From: Bacteroidaceae bacterium
Lineage (GTDB): Bacteria > Bacteroidota > Bacteroidia > Bacteroidales > Bacteroidaceae
Length of the DNA: 64,000 nt
Assembly: GCA_017534535.1 (NCBI GenBank)
Contig: JAFXVZ010000037.1
Span: 163,599 to 227,598 of the forward strand
Direction of reading: 5' to 3'
Every line of letters starts with the position of its first letter. Position 1 is the first letter of the stretch. This document shows, piece after piece, positions 43,777-53,400 of the stretch. The notes beneath the pieces were generated by a model. That model had not been told where the DNA came from, made no database searches, and saw only the letters and a list, made by a program, of their open reading frames with translations. The translations under genes were made by a program, and so were the position numbers.

Positions 43777-45114
43777 ATGAATATTGATAGAATTATGTCG
43801 AATTTGGAGGCAAAGCACCCAGGTGAGTCTGAATACCTCCAGGCAGTGAAAGAAGTTCTTCTTTCTATTGAAGATGTTTACAACCAGCATCCGGAGTTTG
43901 AAAAGGCGAAGATTATCGAGAGGCTTGTTGAGCCTGATCGTATCTTTACCTTCCGTGTTACATGGGTTGACGACAAGGGTGAGGTGCAGACCAATTTGGG
44001 TTACCGCGTACAGTTCAACAATGCGATTGGCCCGTACAAAGGTGGCTTACGTTTCCATGCTTCCGTTAATCTGTCAATCCTGAAGTTCTTAGGCTTTGAG
44101 CAGACATTCAAGAATGCACTTACCACATTGCCTATGGGCGGTGGCAAGGGTGGTTCTGACTTCTCACCTCGTGGCAAGAGTGACGCTGAGATCATGCGTT
44201 TCTGCCAGGCTTTCATGTTGGAGCTGTGGCGTCATGTAGGTCCTGAGATGGATGTGCCTGCTGGCGATATAGGCGTAGGTGGCCGTGAGATCGGTTATGT
44301 GTTCGGTATGTACAAGAAGCTCACCCGTGAGTTCAATGGTACCTTCACAGGTAAGGGCTTGGAGTATGGTGGTTCACTCATCCGTCCAGAGGCTACTGGC
44401 TTTGGTGCCCTGTATTTCACCAAGCAGATGATGGCTACCCGTGGTCTCGACCTGAAGGGAAAGACTGTGGCTGTATCAGGCTTCGGTAATGTGGCTTGGG
44501 GTGCTGTAACTAAGGCTACTGAGCTGGGTGCTAAGGTGGTTACCATTTCTGGTCCTGACGGCTATGTATATGATCCTGACGGCATCAGTGGTGACAAGAT
44601 TGACTATATGCTGGAGCTCCGTGCTTCTGGTAACGATGTGGTTGAGCCATACGTTGAACAGTATCCTAACGCTAAGTTCTTCCCGGGTAAGAAGCCTTGG
44701 GAGCAGAAGGTTGATGTTGCTTTGTGTTGCGCTACCCAAAACGAGCTGAACGGTGACGATGCTCAGATGTTGATTGACAACAAGACCTTGTGTGTAGCTG
44801 AGGTGTCTAACATGGGTTGCACCCCAGAGGCTATTGACAAGTTTATCGAGCACAAGATGCTGTATGCTCCTGGTAAGGCAGTTAACGCAGGTGGTGTGGC
44901 TACTTCTGGTTTGGAAATGTCGCAGAACGCTATGCACCTCAGCTGGAGTGCTGCCGAGGTTGATGAGAAACTGCACACCGTGATGCATAACATCCACGAG
45001 CAGTGCATCAAGTATGGTACTCAGCCTGATGGTTACATCAACTATGTGAAAGGTGCTAACGTGGCTGGCTTCATGAAGGTGGCTCACGCTATGATGGCTC
45101 AGGGAGTAATCTGA
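43777..45114 (+). CDS. gdhA: NADP-specific glutamate dehydrogenase
   Basis: Assimilates ammonia by reductive amination of 2-oxoglutarate to glutamate. The 445 residues are normal for the hexameric bacterial enzyme. PYKGGLRFH, LPMGGGKGGSDF (catalytic Lys region), PAGDIGVGGREIGY and the Rossmann motif VSGFGNVAWGA are visible. Codon use is strongly biased (GGT, AAG, CGT), as for a highly expressed gene. Two terminator hairpins follow. Confidence 0.96.
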   Translation: MNIDRIMSNLEAKHPGESEYLQAVKEVLLSIEDVYNQHPEFEKAKIIERLVEPDRIFTFRVTWVDDKGEVQTNLGYRVQFNNAIGPYKGGLRFHASVNLSILKFLGFEQTFKNALTTLPMGGGKGGSDFSPRGKSDAEIMRFCQAFMLELWRHVGPEMDVPAGDIGVGGREIGYVFGMYKKLTREFNGTFTGKGLEYGGSLIRPEATGFGALYFTKQMMATRGLDLKGKTVAVSGFGNVAWGAVTKATELGAKVVTISGPDGYVYDPDGISGDKIDYMLELRASGNDVVEPYVEQYPNAKFFPGKKPWEQKVDVALCCATQNELNGDDAQMLIDNKTLCVAEVSNMGCTPEAIDKFIEHKMLYAPGKAVNAGGVATSGLEMSQNAMHLSWSAAEVDEKLHTVMHNIHEQCIKYGTQPDGYINYVKGANVAGFMKVAHAMMAQGVI

Positions 45115-45194
45115 TACATGTTTTTAAATTTGGATATGATAGACAGTATTCTATAAAGGAACTTTGTTTAGTTGTATTTGTATTTGTGGTTTGT

Positions 45195-45234
45195 GCTGCT
45201 TGCAGTCTGTGAAGATAGCGGGCAGCTTTTTTTG
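45195..45234 (+). terminator. gdhA terminator
   Basis: GCTGCTTGC pairs with GCGGGCAGC (9 bp with two G-U pairs) and is followed by TTTTTTT, a classic Rho-independent form. Confidence 0.75.
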
Positions 45235-45249
45235 TACCTACATCAAACA

Positions 45250-45277
45250 AAATAGGCGGCAATAAAGCCGCCTATTT
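45250..45277. terminator. Bidirectional terminator between gdhA and ddh
   Basis: AAATAGGCGGC and GCCGCCTATTT form an 11-bp perfect stem with a 6-nt loop. It lies 21 nt past the stop of minus-strand ddh. Confidence 0.8.
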
Positions 45278-45297
45278 GTGATTTATAAAATACTTTC

Positions 45298-46197
45298 TTA
45301 CACTAAATGTCCAATCCATTCGTCACGGTCACCGGGCAACAAATCCACCACAGGAACCTCAATCATCGTATAGCATCCTGGTTCACGACGCATCGCTGCA
45401 CGAGCTGCACAAACCAGTACCTGACCCGTCAGTGCAGGATTATTGATATGCATGTTGAATTCAAACAACTGATTTTGTGTCTTGCCAGACACACCCTTGC
45501 GAGTCAGGTTCACACCATGACCCATATCTTTCAGGTCGTCCACACAAGGAACCTGCATCACGTGTGTCTCATCACTGGCAAAATAAGGATCTGTTTTGAT
45601 GGCACGTTCCACATCCTCAAACTTGTAGCCATCCTCCAGTTCCACATACACCATGCGGCGATGGATGCCTGTGCCCACAGGAATCGTCATAGAGAGAGCT
45701 GCCTTCACACCCTCCTTTGACTTCACTGCCACCGTGTGACCCATACTCATGCCAGGACCGAAGTTGGTGTAACTGATGCCCTTAGGGGCTATAGCCTGCA
45801 ATAAGGTACGAACGATAGAGTCCGATCCAGGATCCCAGCCAGCTGAGATGATGGAAACGGTGTTATTGGCTTTTGCCACTTCCTGTAATGATTTCCTCAG
45901 GGCAGGAATCTGCGTATGGATGTCAAAGCTATCCACCGTGTTGATGCCCAGTGCCAGAATATCCTTCGCATAGCTCTCCACGCTGCGTGTGGGTGTACTC
46001 AGGATTGCCACATCCACGCCTTCCAGTTCGCGGATGTCCTTCACTACCTTAAAACCTTTCAGCTCGTCTGGGCAGTTTTCAGCCCCCTTGCGACGAACAA
46101 TACCTACCACTTCAAAATCGGGTGCTGCCTGCAAAGCCTCCAGGGTAAAGCGTCCGATGTTGCCATAACCAACGATGGCTGCTCTAATTTTCTTCAT
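45298..46197 (-). CDS. ddh: meso-Diaminopimelate D-dehydrogenase
   Basis: Makes meso-diaminopimelate from tetrahydrodipicolinate with NADPH and ammonia in one step, for lysine and peptidoglycan. The 299 residues show the N-terminal Rossmann motif AIVGYGNIGRF, STPTRSVESYAKDIL, SAGWDPGSDSI and NFGPGMSMGHTVAVK, all typical of Ddh. It sits opposite gdhA, which supplies the linked ammonia-assimilation step. The promoter region is divergent with ruvA. Confidence 0.94.
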   Translation of the reverse strand: MKKIRAAIVGYGNIGRFTLEALQAAPDFEVVGIVRRKGAENCPDELKGFKVVKDIRELEGVDVAILSTPTRSVESYAKDILALGINTVDSFDIHTQIPALRKSLQEVAKANNTVSIISAGWDPGSDSIVRTLLQAIAPKGISYTNFGPGMSMGHTVAVKSKEGVKAALSMTIPVGTGIHRRMVYVELEDGYKFEDVERAIKTDPYFASDETHVMQVPCVDDLKDMGHGVNLTRKGVSGKTQNQLFEFNMHINNPALTGQVLVCAARAAMRREPGCYTMIEVPVVDLLPGDRDEWIGHLV

Positions 46198-46237
46198 AAC
46201 TTCTGTGTATTTGTTGTAAAAAACTCTTCTTTGGTGG

Positions 46238-46266
46238 CAAAATTACATAAATTATCCGTATCTTCG
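46238..46266. promoter_or_regulatory. Divergent promoter pair for ddh and ruvA
   Basis: TAATTTTG on the minus strand (46245-46238) and near-consensus TATCTTCG on the plus strand (46259-46266) lie back to back, 41 and 29 bp from the two start codons. Confidence 0.5.
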
Positions 46267-46294
46267 CAACATAAAAACAAAAAATATTCATTTT

Positions 46295-46903
46295 ATGCTG
46301 GATTATGTTAAGGGTGAGGTAGCCGAACTGGCACCTGCTAACGCTGTAATAGATTGTCATGGGGTGGGATATATGCTCAACATATCCCTTAATACCTATA
46401 GTGCCATTCAAGGCAAAAAAGAGTGCAAGTTGTTTGTCTATGAGGCCATTCGTGAAGATGCTCATGTGCTTTTCGGCTTTGCCACCAAGCAGGAACGTGA
46501 GCTTTTCCTGTTGCTCATTACCGTCTCGGGCATAGGTGGCAATACTGCCCGTATGATCCTTTCTGCCCTTTCTCCGAGCGAACTGGTGAATGTCATCAGC
46601 ACGGAGAATACCCATCTGCTCAAGTCTGTCAAGGGTATAGGTCTCAAGACCGCTCAGCGTATCATCGTAGAACTGAAAGACAAGATTCAGACTGATGGCA
46701 TTGCCATGGGTGCCGCTGCAGCTGTGGTGGATATGCCAAAGGCTGATACCGTCAACCGTGAGGTACAGCAAGAAGCTGTTGCCGCCCTTACCATGCTTGG
46801 CTTCCCCGCTGCTCCATCTCAGAAGGTGGTCTATGCCATCCTGAAAGAAGAGCCCACTGCTCCTGTAGAAAAGGTCATCAAACTGGCATTAAAGAGATTG
46901 TAG
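46295..46903 (+). CDS. ruvA: Holliday junction helicase subunit RuvA
   Basis: Binds four-way junctions and loads the RuvB motor during recombination repair. The 202 residues show the N-terminal OB fold ([23 protein letters not shown] split around residue 12), the two HhH motifs ([23 protein letters not shown]) and the C-terminal RuvB-binding domain. Length is normal. ruvB and ruvC are not nearby. Confidence 0.94.
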   Translation: MLDYVKGEVAELAPANAVIDCHGVGYMLNISLNTYSAIQGKKECKLFVYEAIREDAHVLFGFATKQERELFLLLITVSGIGGNTARMILSALSPSELVNVISTENTHLLKSVKGIGLKTAQRIIVELKDKIQTDGIAMGAAAAVVDMPKADTVNREVQQEAVAALTMLGFPAAPSQKVVYAILKEEPTAPVEKVIKLALKRL

Positions 46904-46913
46904 TATAAATATT

Positions 46914-47741
46914 ATGAATATCAAAACCAAAACCGTATTATGTTGTTTGGTGCTGTGTCTTACGATGGGAGTTTCAGCCCAAGCACCAATGCAACACCCC
47001 TGGCAAGGTGCCAGAGTAGGCTTTTTGGGCGATTCCATTTGGGATCCAAATGCCTATACCGACGTGAAGAAATCTTGGAGTTTCTTGAGTGACTGGTTGG
47101 GCATCACCCCATACGTTTATGCCGTGAGTGGCAACGAGTGGACACATATTCGCCGTCAGGTTGAGCAATTGAATGCTGAACATGGTGACGAGGTCGATGC
47201 CATCGTCGTTTTTGTAGGGACAAATGATTTCCTGGCTGGTGTGCCCATAGGAGAGTGGTATACAGAAACACGAAAAGAAGTGATGCAGGCTGTGGGACAT
47301 CCCAAGGCACCTGTAAATCGTGTGAGGCGAACAATGGTAATGAGTGACGATACCTTTAAGGGACGTATCAACCAGGCTGTGAGTATGTTGAAGAGTATGT
47401 ATCCTACTAAACAGATTGTACTACTCACTCCTCTGCATCGCGGACTTGCCAATTTTGGAGAACGCAATCTTCAACCTGACGAGAGTTTTCAGAATAGTGC
47501 AGGAGAGTATGTGAATGCTTATATCCAAGCTACTTTGGAAGCTGCTGATGTATGGGGTATCCCCGTCATCAATCTTAGTGCCCTTTCTGGCTTAAATCCT
47601 ATGGTAGAAGAACAAGTACCATACTTTATCAATTCTGATACTGACCGTCTGCATCCTAATACTGCTGGTCACCAACGTATGGCTGCTACCTTGTATTATC
47701 AACTGATGACCCTCCCAGTACAGTTTGAGGTGGTAAGATAA
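46914..47741 (+). CDS. Secreted SGNH/GDSL hydrolase
   Basis: A 275-residue exported esterase-type enzyme. The signal peptide ends near GVSAQAP (about 23). Block I is GFLGDSIWDP with the nucleophile Ser, block III is FVGTNDF, and block V is DRLHPNTAGH with the catalytic Asp and His. Members often remove acetyl groups from polysaccharides or peptidoglycan. It starts 10 nt after ruvA. Confidence 0.87.
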   Translation: MNIKTKTVLCCLVLCLTMGVSAQAPMQHPWQGARVGFLGDSIWDPNAYTDVKKSWSFLSDWLGITPYVYAVSGNEWTHIRRQVEQLNAEHGDEVDAIVVFVGTNDFLAGVPIGEWYTETRKEVMQAVGHPKAPVNRVRRTMVMSDDTFKGRINQAVSMLKSMYPTKQIVLLTPLHRGLANFGERNLQPDESFQNSAGEYVNAYIQATLEAADVWGIPVINLSALSGLNPMVEEQVPYFINSDTDRLHPNTAGHQRMAATLYYQLMTLPVQFEVVR

Positions 47742-47747
47742 CAAAAG

Positions 47748-47774
47748 CACCCTCGCTCAAAAAGAGCGAGGGTG
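47748..47774. terminator. Bidirectional terminator between SGNH hydrolase and S41 peptidase genes
   Basis: CACCCTCGCTC and GAGCGAGGGTG form an 11-bp perfect stem with an AAAAA loop between two convergent genes. Confidence 0.75.
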
Positions 47775-47796
47775 GAATAAGTAACAGAATCTCTCT

Positions 47797-49347
47797 TTAT
47801 TTCATCTTCTCCATCTTCGGCGTTTGCATGATGCGACGAGCGAACTTGTTCTTGTCGTGCATCGGCTTGATGTTAACACGCGGACGGGTTTGCAGTGAAC
47901 GAGTGTTGGCATAGCTCTTGCCTGCAGCTGTGAGGGCAGCTTTCAGCATGGTTTCGTTCTCATTGCCCAAGCCAAAGCCATCCCAAGGGGAGTCAGACTC
48001 CTCGATATTAGGAAGAATACCTACAGGACGAGCCATATTTTTGTTGTCGCGGTCGGCATAGGTGGTAACCATGACATAAGCACCCCACTTGCTGATGATG
48101 GAAGGTGGGTTGTTATATACATTATCTGTAGTAAGGATGTAACCTGTGCAATACTTGCCGTAAGTCTGCTCGCCAATGGTGGTGATGTTTACAAATGGAC
48201 TCAAGCCCACTAACAAAGACTCAGATGCGGAGGCTGAATTGCCTGTTACAATGGCGTATATCTTATCCAAACCGATGTTGGCATCCTTGGTAGAGACTTT
48301 CTTATATCCATCTTCTCCTTTGTTGCCATATTCGTGGTCGTAAGAGAGGAAAGTCTTGTTAAAGTCCTTGTCGCTCTTACTGAATTCTTTGGTAAGCACT
48401 TCGTTGTAGATTTCCTGCATATAGAGTTCCTTGGCTTGTACAGCGGAGGAAGGCGCAAACATAGAGGCCAACAGCTCTTCTGTAAATACATAGCCACCAC
48501 CGTTATAACGGAGGTCGAGGATAAGTTCCTTAACACCTTCACTCTTGAATTGCTTGGCAACCTGAATCAGCTTGTCTGCTGATTCCACATCGAAGCTATC
48601 GTACATCAGGTAACCTACTTTCTTGCCATTCACATCGAAGGTCTTGCTTACAATCACAGGGTCGCAATACATCTTTACAGCATCCAATTCTATATTTTTA
48701 TTCAAATCATGAATGCCATCCTCTTCCCAAGAACCCATACCATAGGTGCCTTTGGTGCTGCCATAGTAGGCATCTTCCAAGTTGCTCTCAGTGATGTCCT
48801 TACCATTATAAGAGATGATGATGTCACCACGTTTGATGCCTGCCTTGTCGGCTGGACTGTCTTTATAGGTATAGTTCACGATGAAGAAGTAGGATTGTGG
48901 AGAGCTTCCTGTGAATTGTCCAACGCTTACACTCATGCCATTAGTGGTATTGACACCCTGCACGGATTCTATAAAAGGCGTTACATCGTCAAAAATTTCT
49001 GTCCAACGGTCCTCATCACGACTGGCTTCGAAACCTCCACCATCCTTGTATCTTATTTTCTTTACTGTTGCGATGGGATCCTCACAGGTTGACGGGTCAA
49101 GTTGTGAGTTCATGGCAGATGAAATCTCTTTATTCCACAAGTAATATACGTCCAGCGCATCGTATGCGAATTGGGTGCCTGTTTGTATTTCTTCACTGAT
49201 GGTAGTTGAAGGTGTGGGTGTCACTGTACCTCCACCGCTAGGGGTAGGTGTAGGTGTTACATTCGGTTCGTAACTGTCTTTGCTACAGGATACTGCAACA
49301 ATTGACATTACTAATAATGTGCCTAAAAAGTAGGTTAATCTCTTCAT
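47797..49347 (-). CDS. S41 family peptidase lipoprotein with PDZ domain (active-site intact)
   Basis: A 516-residue outer-membrane or periplasmic lipoprotein (lipobox AVSC, about residue 21), followed by a Pro/Thr/Gly linker. A PDZ domain (about 120-200, SPADKAGIKRGDIIISYNGKDI) precedes the S41 catalytic domain. The catalytic Ser is in GNSASASESL and the Lys in GEQTYGKYC, both in the expected places. A C-terminal basic tail ends the protein. Substrates of such Bacteroidales tail-specific-like proteases are unknown. A second S41 protein in this window lacks these residues. Confidence 0.86.
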   Translation of the reverse strand: MKRLTYFLGTLLVMSIVAVSCSKDSYEPNVTPTPTPSGGGTVTPTPSTTISEEIQTGTQFAYDALDVYYLWNKEISSAMNSQLDPSTCEDPIATVKKIRYKDGGGFEASRDEDRWTEIFDDVTPFIESVQGVNTTNGMSVSVGQFTGSSPQSYFFIVNYTYKDSPADKAGIKRGDIIISYNGKDITESNLEDAYYGSTKGTYGMGSWEEDGIHDLNKNIELDAVKMYCDPVIVSKTFDVNGKKVGYLMYDSFDVESADKLIQVAKQFKSEGVKELILDLRYNGGGYVFTEELLASMFAPSSAVQAKELYMQEIYNEVLTKEFSKSDKDFNKTFLSYDHEYGNKGEDGYKKVSTKDANIGLDKIYAIVTGNSASASESLLVGLSPFVNITTIGEQTYGKYCTGYILTTDNVYNNPPSIISKWGAYVMVTTYADRDNKNMARPVGILPNIEESDSPWDGFGLGNENETMLKAALTAAGKSYANTRSLQTRPRVNIKPMHDKNKFARRIMQTPKMEKMK

Positions 49348-49487
49348 TTTTTCTTGTTTTTATTTGTTTACAAACCACAAATAAAGCAATAATTTGCGAC
49401 ATTTTACGCTTTTTATGCCAAAATCTTTCATTTTATGCCTAATTTTGTGGCGGAAATGATTTTGGAGTATATTTTTAGGTAAGGTGT

Positions 49488-50654
49488 ATGGAAACATTAA
49501 GCCATTGGATGAACGATTTGCTGCTTAGTTTGGGAGTCTCGGCTGAGACGGCCAACTTGATGGATGAATATTGCACGGCATTGATGATTGTGCTGATAGC
49601 TTTGGCACTGAACTATGTATTGCAGGAGATTATAGCCGTGAGCGTTTCGCGGTTCTTGAAGAAGAGGCCTATCTCTTTCTTGCGTCACATGGTGAACCAC
49701 AAGGTGATTCATCACGTGCTGCATTTATTCCCAGGTGTGCTGATGCAGTTGGGCTTGCCTTTGGCATTTGTGGTGCATACCGATGCTTTGGCATTCTGCC
49801 AGAAGTTGGTGTTTGTGTATATGATTGGCACGGTGATGGTGACGCTGAACAGCTTGTTGAAAGCTGCCAATGACTGGTATGACGAGAATTACTTGCAGAA
49901 GGGGCGTTCTGTCAAGAGTTTGGTACAGGTTATACAGGTGGTGTTGTTCTTTATTGGAGGTATCCTGATTGTGTCGGTACTGATAGACAAGTCGCCTATA
50001 ACGCTGTTTGCTGGTTTGGGCGCTTCTGCGGCTGTGCTGATGTTGGTGTTCAAGGATAGTATCTTGGGCTTTGTGGCTGGCGTTCAGTTGTCTGGCAATG
50101 ATATGCTGAGGGTGGGTGACTGGATTCAGCTCCCGAATGGTGCTGCCAATGGTATCGTGACAGAGATTACCCTCAATACCGTGAAGATTCAGAATTGGGA
50201 TAAGACGATTACTACTATTCCACCATATACGCTGGTGAACTCTACGTTCCAGAATTGGCGAGGGATGCAGGAGAGTGGGGGACGTAGAGTGAACAAGTTG
50301 GTGCATTTGGACTTGAACACGCTAAAGTTTTGTTCGCCTGAGATGATGGAACGCATTAAGAAAGAAATACCGCTGATGGCTGACTATGAGCCTGCTAAGG
50401 GTGAAAAACCTACCAATGCCCAGTTGTTCCGTGTGTATGTGGAACGGTATTTGGAAGCATCGCCATTAGTGAATCAGGGAATGCAGATCATTGTTTCACA
50501 GAAGGAGGCTACTCAATTTGGTGTTCCTGTACAGATTTATTTCTTCTTGCATAATAAAGTCTGGAGGGAGTATGAACGCCTTCAGTCTGATATTTTCGAC
50601 CATTTCTTGGTAATGGTACAAGCCTTTGACTTGAAGGTTTATCAATTGCATTGA
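49488..50654 (+). CDS. MscS-type mechanosensitive channel (YbdG-like)
   Basis: A 388-residue inner-membrane channel that probably releases solutes on osmotic down-shock. About four or five membrane helices come first; the pore helix and beta domain are VLMLVFKDSILGFVAGVQLSGNDMLRVGDWI followed, after a gap, by NTVKIQNWDKTITTIPPYTLVNSTFQNW. The larger soluble C-terminus resembles YbdG/YnaI-type channels. The TGA stop lies in a TTGAACG/TTGACCA heptamer run that opens a composite repeat. Confidence 0.87.
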   Translation: METLSHWMNDLLLSLGVSAETANLMDEYCTALMIVLIALALNYVLQEIIAVSVSRFLKKRPISFLRHMVNHKVIHHVLHLFPGVLMQLGLPLAFVVHTDALAFCQKLVFVYMIGTVMVTLNSLLKAANDWYDENYLQKGRSVKSLVQVIQVVLFFIGGILIVSVLIDKSPITLFAGLGASAAVLMLVFKDSILGFVAGVQLSGNDMLRVGDWIQLPNGAANGIVTEITLNTVKIQNWDKTITTIPPYTLVNSTFQNWRGMQESGGRRVNKLVHLDLNTLKFCSPEMMERIKKEIPLMADYEPAKGEKPTNAQLFRVYVERYLEASPLVNQGMQIIVSQKEATQFGVPVQIYFFLHNKVWREYERLQSDIFDHFLVMVQAFDLKVYQLH

Positions 50655-50790
50655 ACGTTGACCATTGACCATTGACCATTGACCATTGACTCCGTCCTAT
50701 TTTGTCGCGACTCGGCATAGCCGATGCAAGTATCGCTCTGCCCTCGCTGCTCCAAAAGGTGACAATTGATAATTAGATAAATCACTCACT
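50652..50790. repeat. Composite repeat: heptamers - hairpin core (copy 2)
   Basis: CATTGAC-type units start at the mscS stop codon. The core (50691-50763) has the hairpin GGCATAGCCGATGC-AA-GTATCGCTCTGCC at 50714-50742, differing from copy 1 by a tolerated G-T pair. Decayed heptamers (AATTGATAATTAGAT) follow up to the convergent nuclease gene. Confidence 0.87.
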
Positions 50791-50807
50791 CGCGATTATG
50801 ACGATTG

Positions 50808-51860
50808 TCAATATTTAAGGACCAAGTCCGCATAAATGGGCAGGTGGTCACTGTAGCCTCCTTGGTATTTCATGCCAGCATAGGTGCGGAAAGGAAGCTT
50901 TCCACCATAGCGTTCGTCGTCTTCTAAGAGGAAATCAGCAGAGAAGACATCGGCCTTGACGAAGAAGGCGTCATCGGAGGGGATGATATGGAACGAGCCC
51001 TTCTGGCGAAGCAGGCGACCATTGACAATCAGGTGGTCAAGGGAATTCCATTCACCACGATAACGATAACTGCCATAGTCCTTCAGCGCTTTCTCCTTAG
51101 CAGCCAACAAGTGATAGAGCTGTTGCTTGTTGGCTTTCAGGGTGGTGACAGGCTTAGCACCCACCACCTCTTCCACAGAGCGGTTGTTGTAATAATCATT
51201 GAAATCACCCATAATCACCACCTGTGCCTTCTTGCGTTCTTGCAAGAGACTATCAACTGCTTGTTTCAACACACCAGCAGCCAAGAGACGATAAGGTTCT
51301 GACTCCTTCTCACCCCCAGAACGGGATGGCAGGTGGCACACGAACACATCGAGCAGGGAGCGATTGGGCAATTCGCCTGTTACATGCAGGATATCGCGAG
51401 TGGCATTCTTCTCTTTCGTCAAAGGTGGCACACGATAGGTCTTGATGCTCACTGGTTTGAATACTTCACGTTGGTAGAGTAGGGCTACATCAATGCCTCG
51501 CTGGTCAGGAGATTCTGTCATCGTATAGCGATAGCCTGCTTCTTTGAGCAGGGAGCGCTCGGTGAGGTCGGTAAGGCAACGCTCATTTTCCACCTCGCAA
51601 AGACCAACCAAAGCAGGGGGCGTCCATTCCCCTGTAGCGATGATTACCCTTCCCAGGTCGTCGAGTTTCTTCACGTATTTGTTGTAATCCCAGTGGCGGG
51701 TGGCGTCAGGCAGAAACTCATGGTCGTTCTTCAGTGAGTCGTGTTGGTAGTCGAACAAGTTCTCAACGTTATAGCTGACTATACGAAAGCGGTAGCTGTC
51801 TTGGGCAAGACAGCTACACGCTATCAATAGTAGTAATAATATGTAATTAACTTTTCTCAA
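50808..51860 (-). CDS. Secreted endonuclease/exonuclease/phosphatase family protein
   Basis: A 350-residue exported member of the DNase I-like superfamily. It begins with a signal peptide (ILLLLLIACSCLAQDS). Metal-binding motifs follow: SYNVENLFDYQ (Asn), GLCEVEN (Glu), VIMGDFNDYYN (Asp/Asn) and YSDHLPIYADL (Asp-His pair near the end). It may be a nuclease or a phosphodiesterase; the substrate is unknown. It is 11 nt after pepD and probably in its operon. Confidence 0.85.
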   Translation of the reverse strand: MRKVNYILLLLLIACSCLAQDSYRFRIVSYNVENLFDYQHDSLKNDHEFLPDATRHWDYNKYVKKLDDLGRVIIATGEWTPPALVGLCEVENERCLTDLTERSLLKEAGYRYTMTESPDQRGIDVALLYQREVFKPVSIKTYRVPPLTKEKNATRDILHVTGELPNRSLLDVFVCHLPSRSGGEKESEPYRLLAAGVLKQAVDSLLQERKKAQVVIMGDFNDYYNNRSVEEVVGAKPVTTLKANKQQLYHLLAAKEKALKDYGSYRYRGEWNSLDHLIVNGRLLRQKGSFHIIPSDDAFFVKADVFSADFLLEDDERYGGKLPFRTYAGMKYQGGYSDHLPIYADLVLKY

Positions 51861-51871
51861 TGAGTTAATAA

Positions 51872-53332
51872 TTACTTGGTTGGAATGTTTTTCAAGATGT
51901 CAAGCAGATGCTTCCAGAATAGATCTACCGTAGGAATCAACATGCGCTCATCTGGCGTATGAACTCCGCGCAGGGTAGGGCCGAATGAAATCATATCCAG
52001 ATTTGGATATTTCTCCAAGAACAGACCACACTCCAAGCCGGCATGAATAGCCTTAACTTTAGGCTCCTTGCCGAATAGATTCTTATAACTTTCCACTGCT
52101 ACTTGCAGAATCTCAGAATGAGGATTAGGTTTCCAACCAGGATAGCCATCACCATGACTCACCTCGGCACCACCCATCTCCAAGACTGTGCGTACCATCG
52201 TGGCAATATCCTCCTTTGACGACTCGGTAGAGCTACGCTGAGAAGTGCCTATAATAATATGGTGTGCATCACGATCCATCTTGATGGTGGCCATATTGGT
52301 ACTTGTTTCTACCAATCCAGGCACATCCTGACTCATGCAGTACACGCCATGAGGCATAGCATAGAGCGTTTGGCAAAGGCGTTTGGCAGTATCGCAATCA
52401 ATGGCTATCTTAGGCGTCTCAACACTTTCCATCAGGATTTGCAAGTCAGGGTCAGTGACATAGTACTCAGCCTGTACCTGAGACGTGAAGACATTCAGCA
52501 GAGCACGCAGGTTGTGCTTGTCGGCTTCAGGCAAAGCCACAATGGCCTGTGCTACAGCAGGGATGGCATTATGAAGACTACCACCACTAATCTCACATAA
52601 ATAAATATGGTATTGCTTGGCTGCTTGCATCAGGAAGCGGTTCAGCACCTTGTTGGCATTGGCACGACCACGAATGATGTCATCACCCGAGTGACCACCC
52701 AACAAACCTTTCACTTCGATGCGGCAAGCGTAGTAGTCGGCAGGTACCTCCACATCCTGATAGGTGAATTTACCTACAGAATCTACACCACCAGCACACC
52801 CGATGAAAATCTCGCCTTCATCCTCTGAATCGAGGTTCAGCAATATGTCACCATGCATGAATCCGTCCTGAATCTCGAAAGCGCCTGTTAGACCAGTTTC
52901 CTCATCGCGTGTGAAAAGGCACTCCAGTGGTCCATGCTCGATGCTATCGTCGTCCAAGACAGCCAGACCTGTAGCCACACCGATGCCATTATCGGCACCC
53001 AAGGTAGTACCCTTGGCTTTCAGCCACTCACCGTCAATCCACGTCTCGATAGGGTCTTTCAGGAAATCATGCTCCACGTCCTTGCGCTTGTCGGGCACCA
53101 TATCCATGTGTGCCTGCAGCACTACCGTCTTGCGATTCCCCATACCTGGCGAGGCAGGTTTTTCTATCAGCACGTTGCCACAAGCATCGGTTGTGGTCTT
53201 TAATCCGTGACTCTTTCCAAACTCTTGCAAGTATGCAATAATCTTCTCCTCGTGCTTCGAGGGTCTTGGAATCTGACAAATTTCCTCAAAAAATCTGAAA
53301 ACTCCAGCAGGTTTTAGTTCTTTTTTTTCCAT
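51872..53332 (-). CDS. pepD: Aminoacyl-histidine dipeptidase (M20 family)
   Basis: A zinc dipeptidase splitting Xaa-His and other dipeptides in the cytosol. The 486 residues match the PepD/PepV length. Metal-site motifs are visible: LQAHMDMVPD, TLGADNGIGVA and LFTRDEETGLTGA (catalytic Glu). HSGDDIIRGRANA belongs to the lid domain. ATG 53332 is used (MEKKELKPAGVF). A minus-strand promoter TATATTTG lies at 53383-53376. Confidence 0.92.
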   Translation of the reverse strand: MEKKELKPAGVFRFFEEICQIPRPSKHEEKIIAYLQEFGKSHGLKTTTDACGNVLIEKPASPGMGNRKTVVLQAHMDMVPDKRKDVEHDFLKDPIETWIDGEWLKAKGTTLGADNGIGVATGLAVLDDDSIEHGPLECLFTRDEETGLTGAFEIQDGFMHGDILLNLDSEDEGEIFIGCAGGVDSVGKFTYQDVEVPADYYACRIEVKGLLGGHSGDDIIRGRANANKVLNRFLMQAAKQYHIYLCEISGGSLHNAIPAVAQAIVALPEADKHNLRALLNVFTSQVQAEYYVTDPDLQILMESVETPKIAIDCDTAKRLCQTLYAMPHGVYCMSQDVPGLVETSTNMATIKMDRDAHHIIIGTSQRSSTESSKEDIATMVRTVLEMGGAEVSHGDGYPGWKPNPHSEILQVAVESYKNLFGKEPKVKAIHAGLECGLFLEKYPNLDMISFGPTLRGVHTPDERMLIPTVDLFWKHLLDILKNIPTK

Positions 53333-53348
53333 ATTCAATTTATTGTTG

Positions 53349-53383
53349 TATCTTTGTCCCCGTTTTACTGATTTGCAAATATA
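53349..53383. promoter_or_regulatory. Facing -7 elements between pepD and the small membrane protein
   Basis: TATCTTTG on the plus strand (53349-53356) and TATATTTG on the minus strand (53383-53376). The two transcripts would overlap slightly at their 5' ends. Confidence 0.5.
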
Positions 53384-53400
53384 CGAAGAATATTTGAGAA

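Noticed and set aside
44476-45087. Minus-strand open frame inside gdhA
   Set aside because: It is a shadow of strongly codon-biased gdhA and has no independent features.
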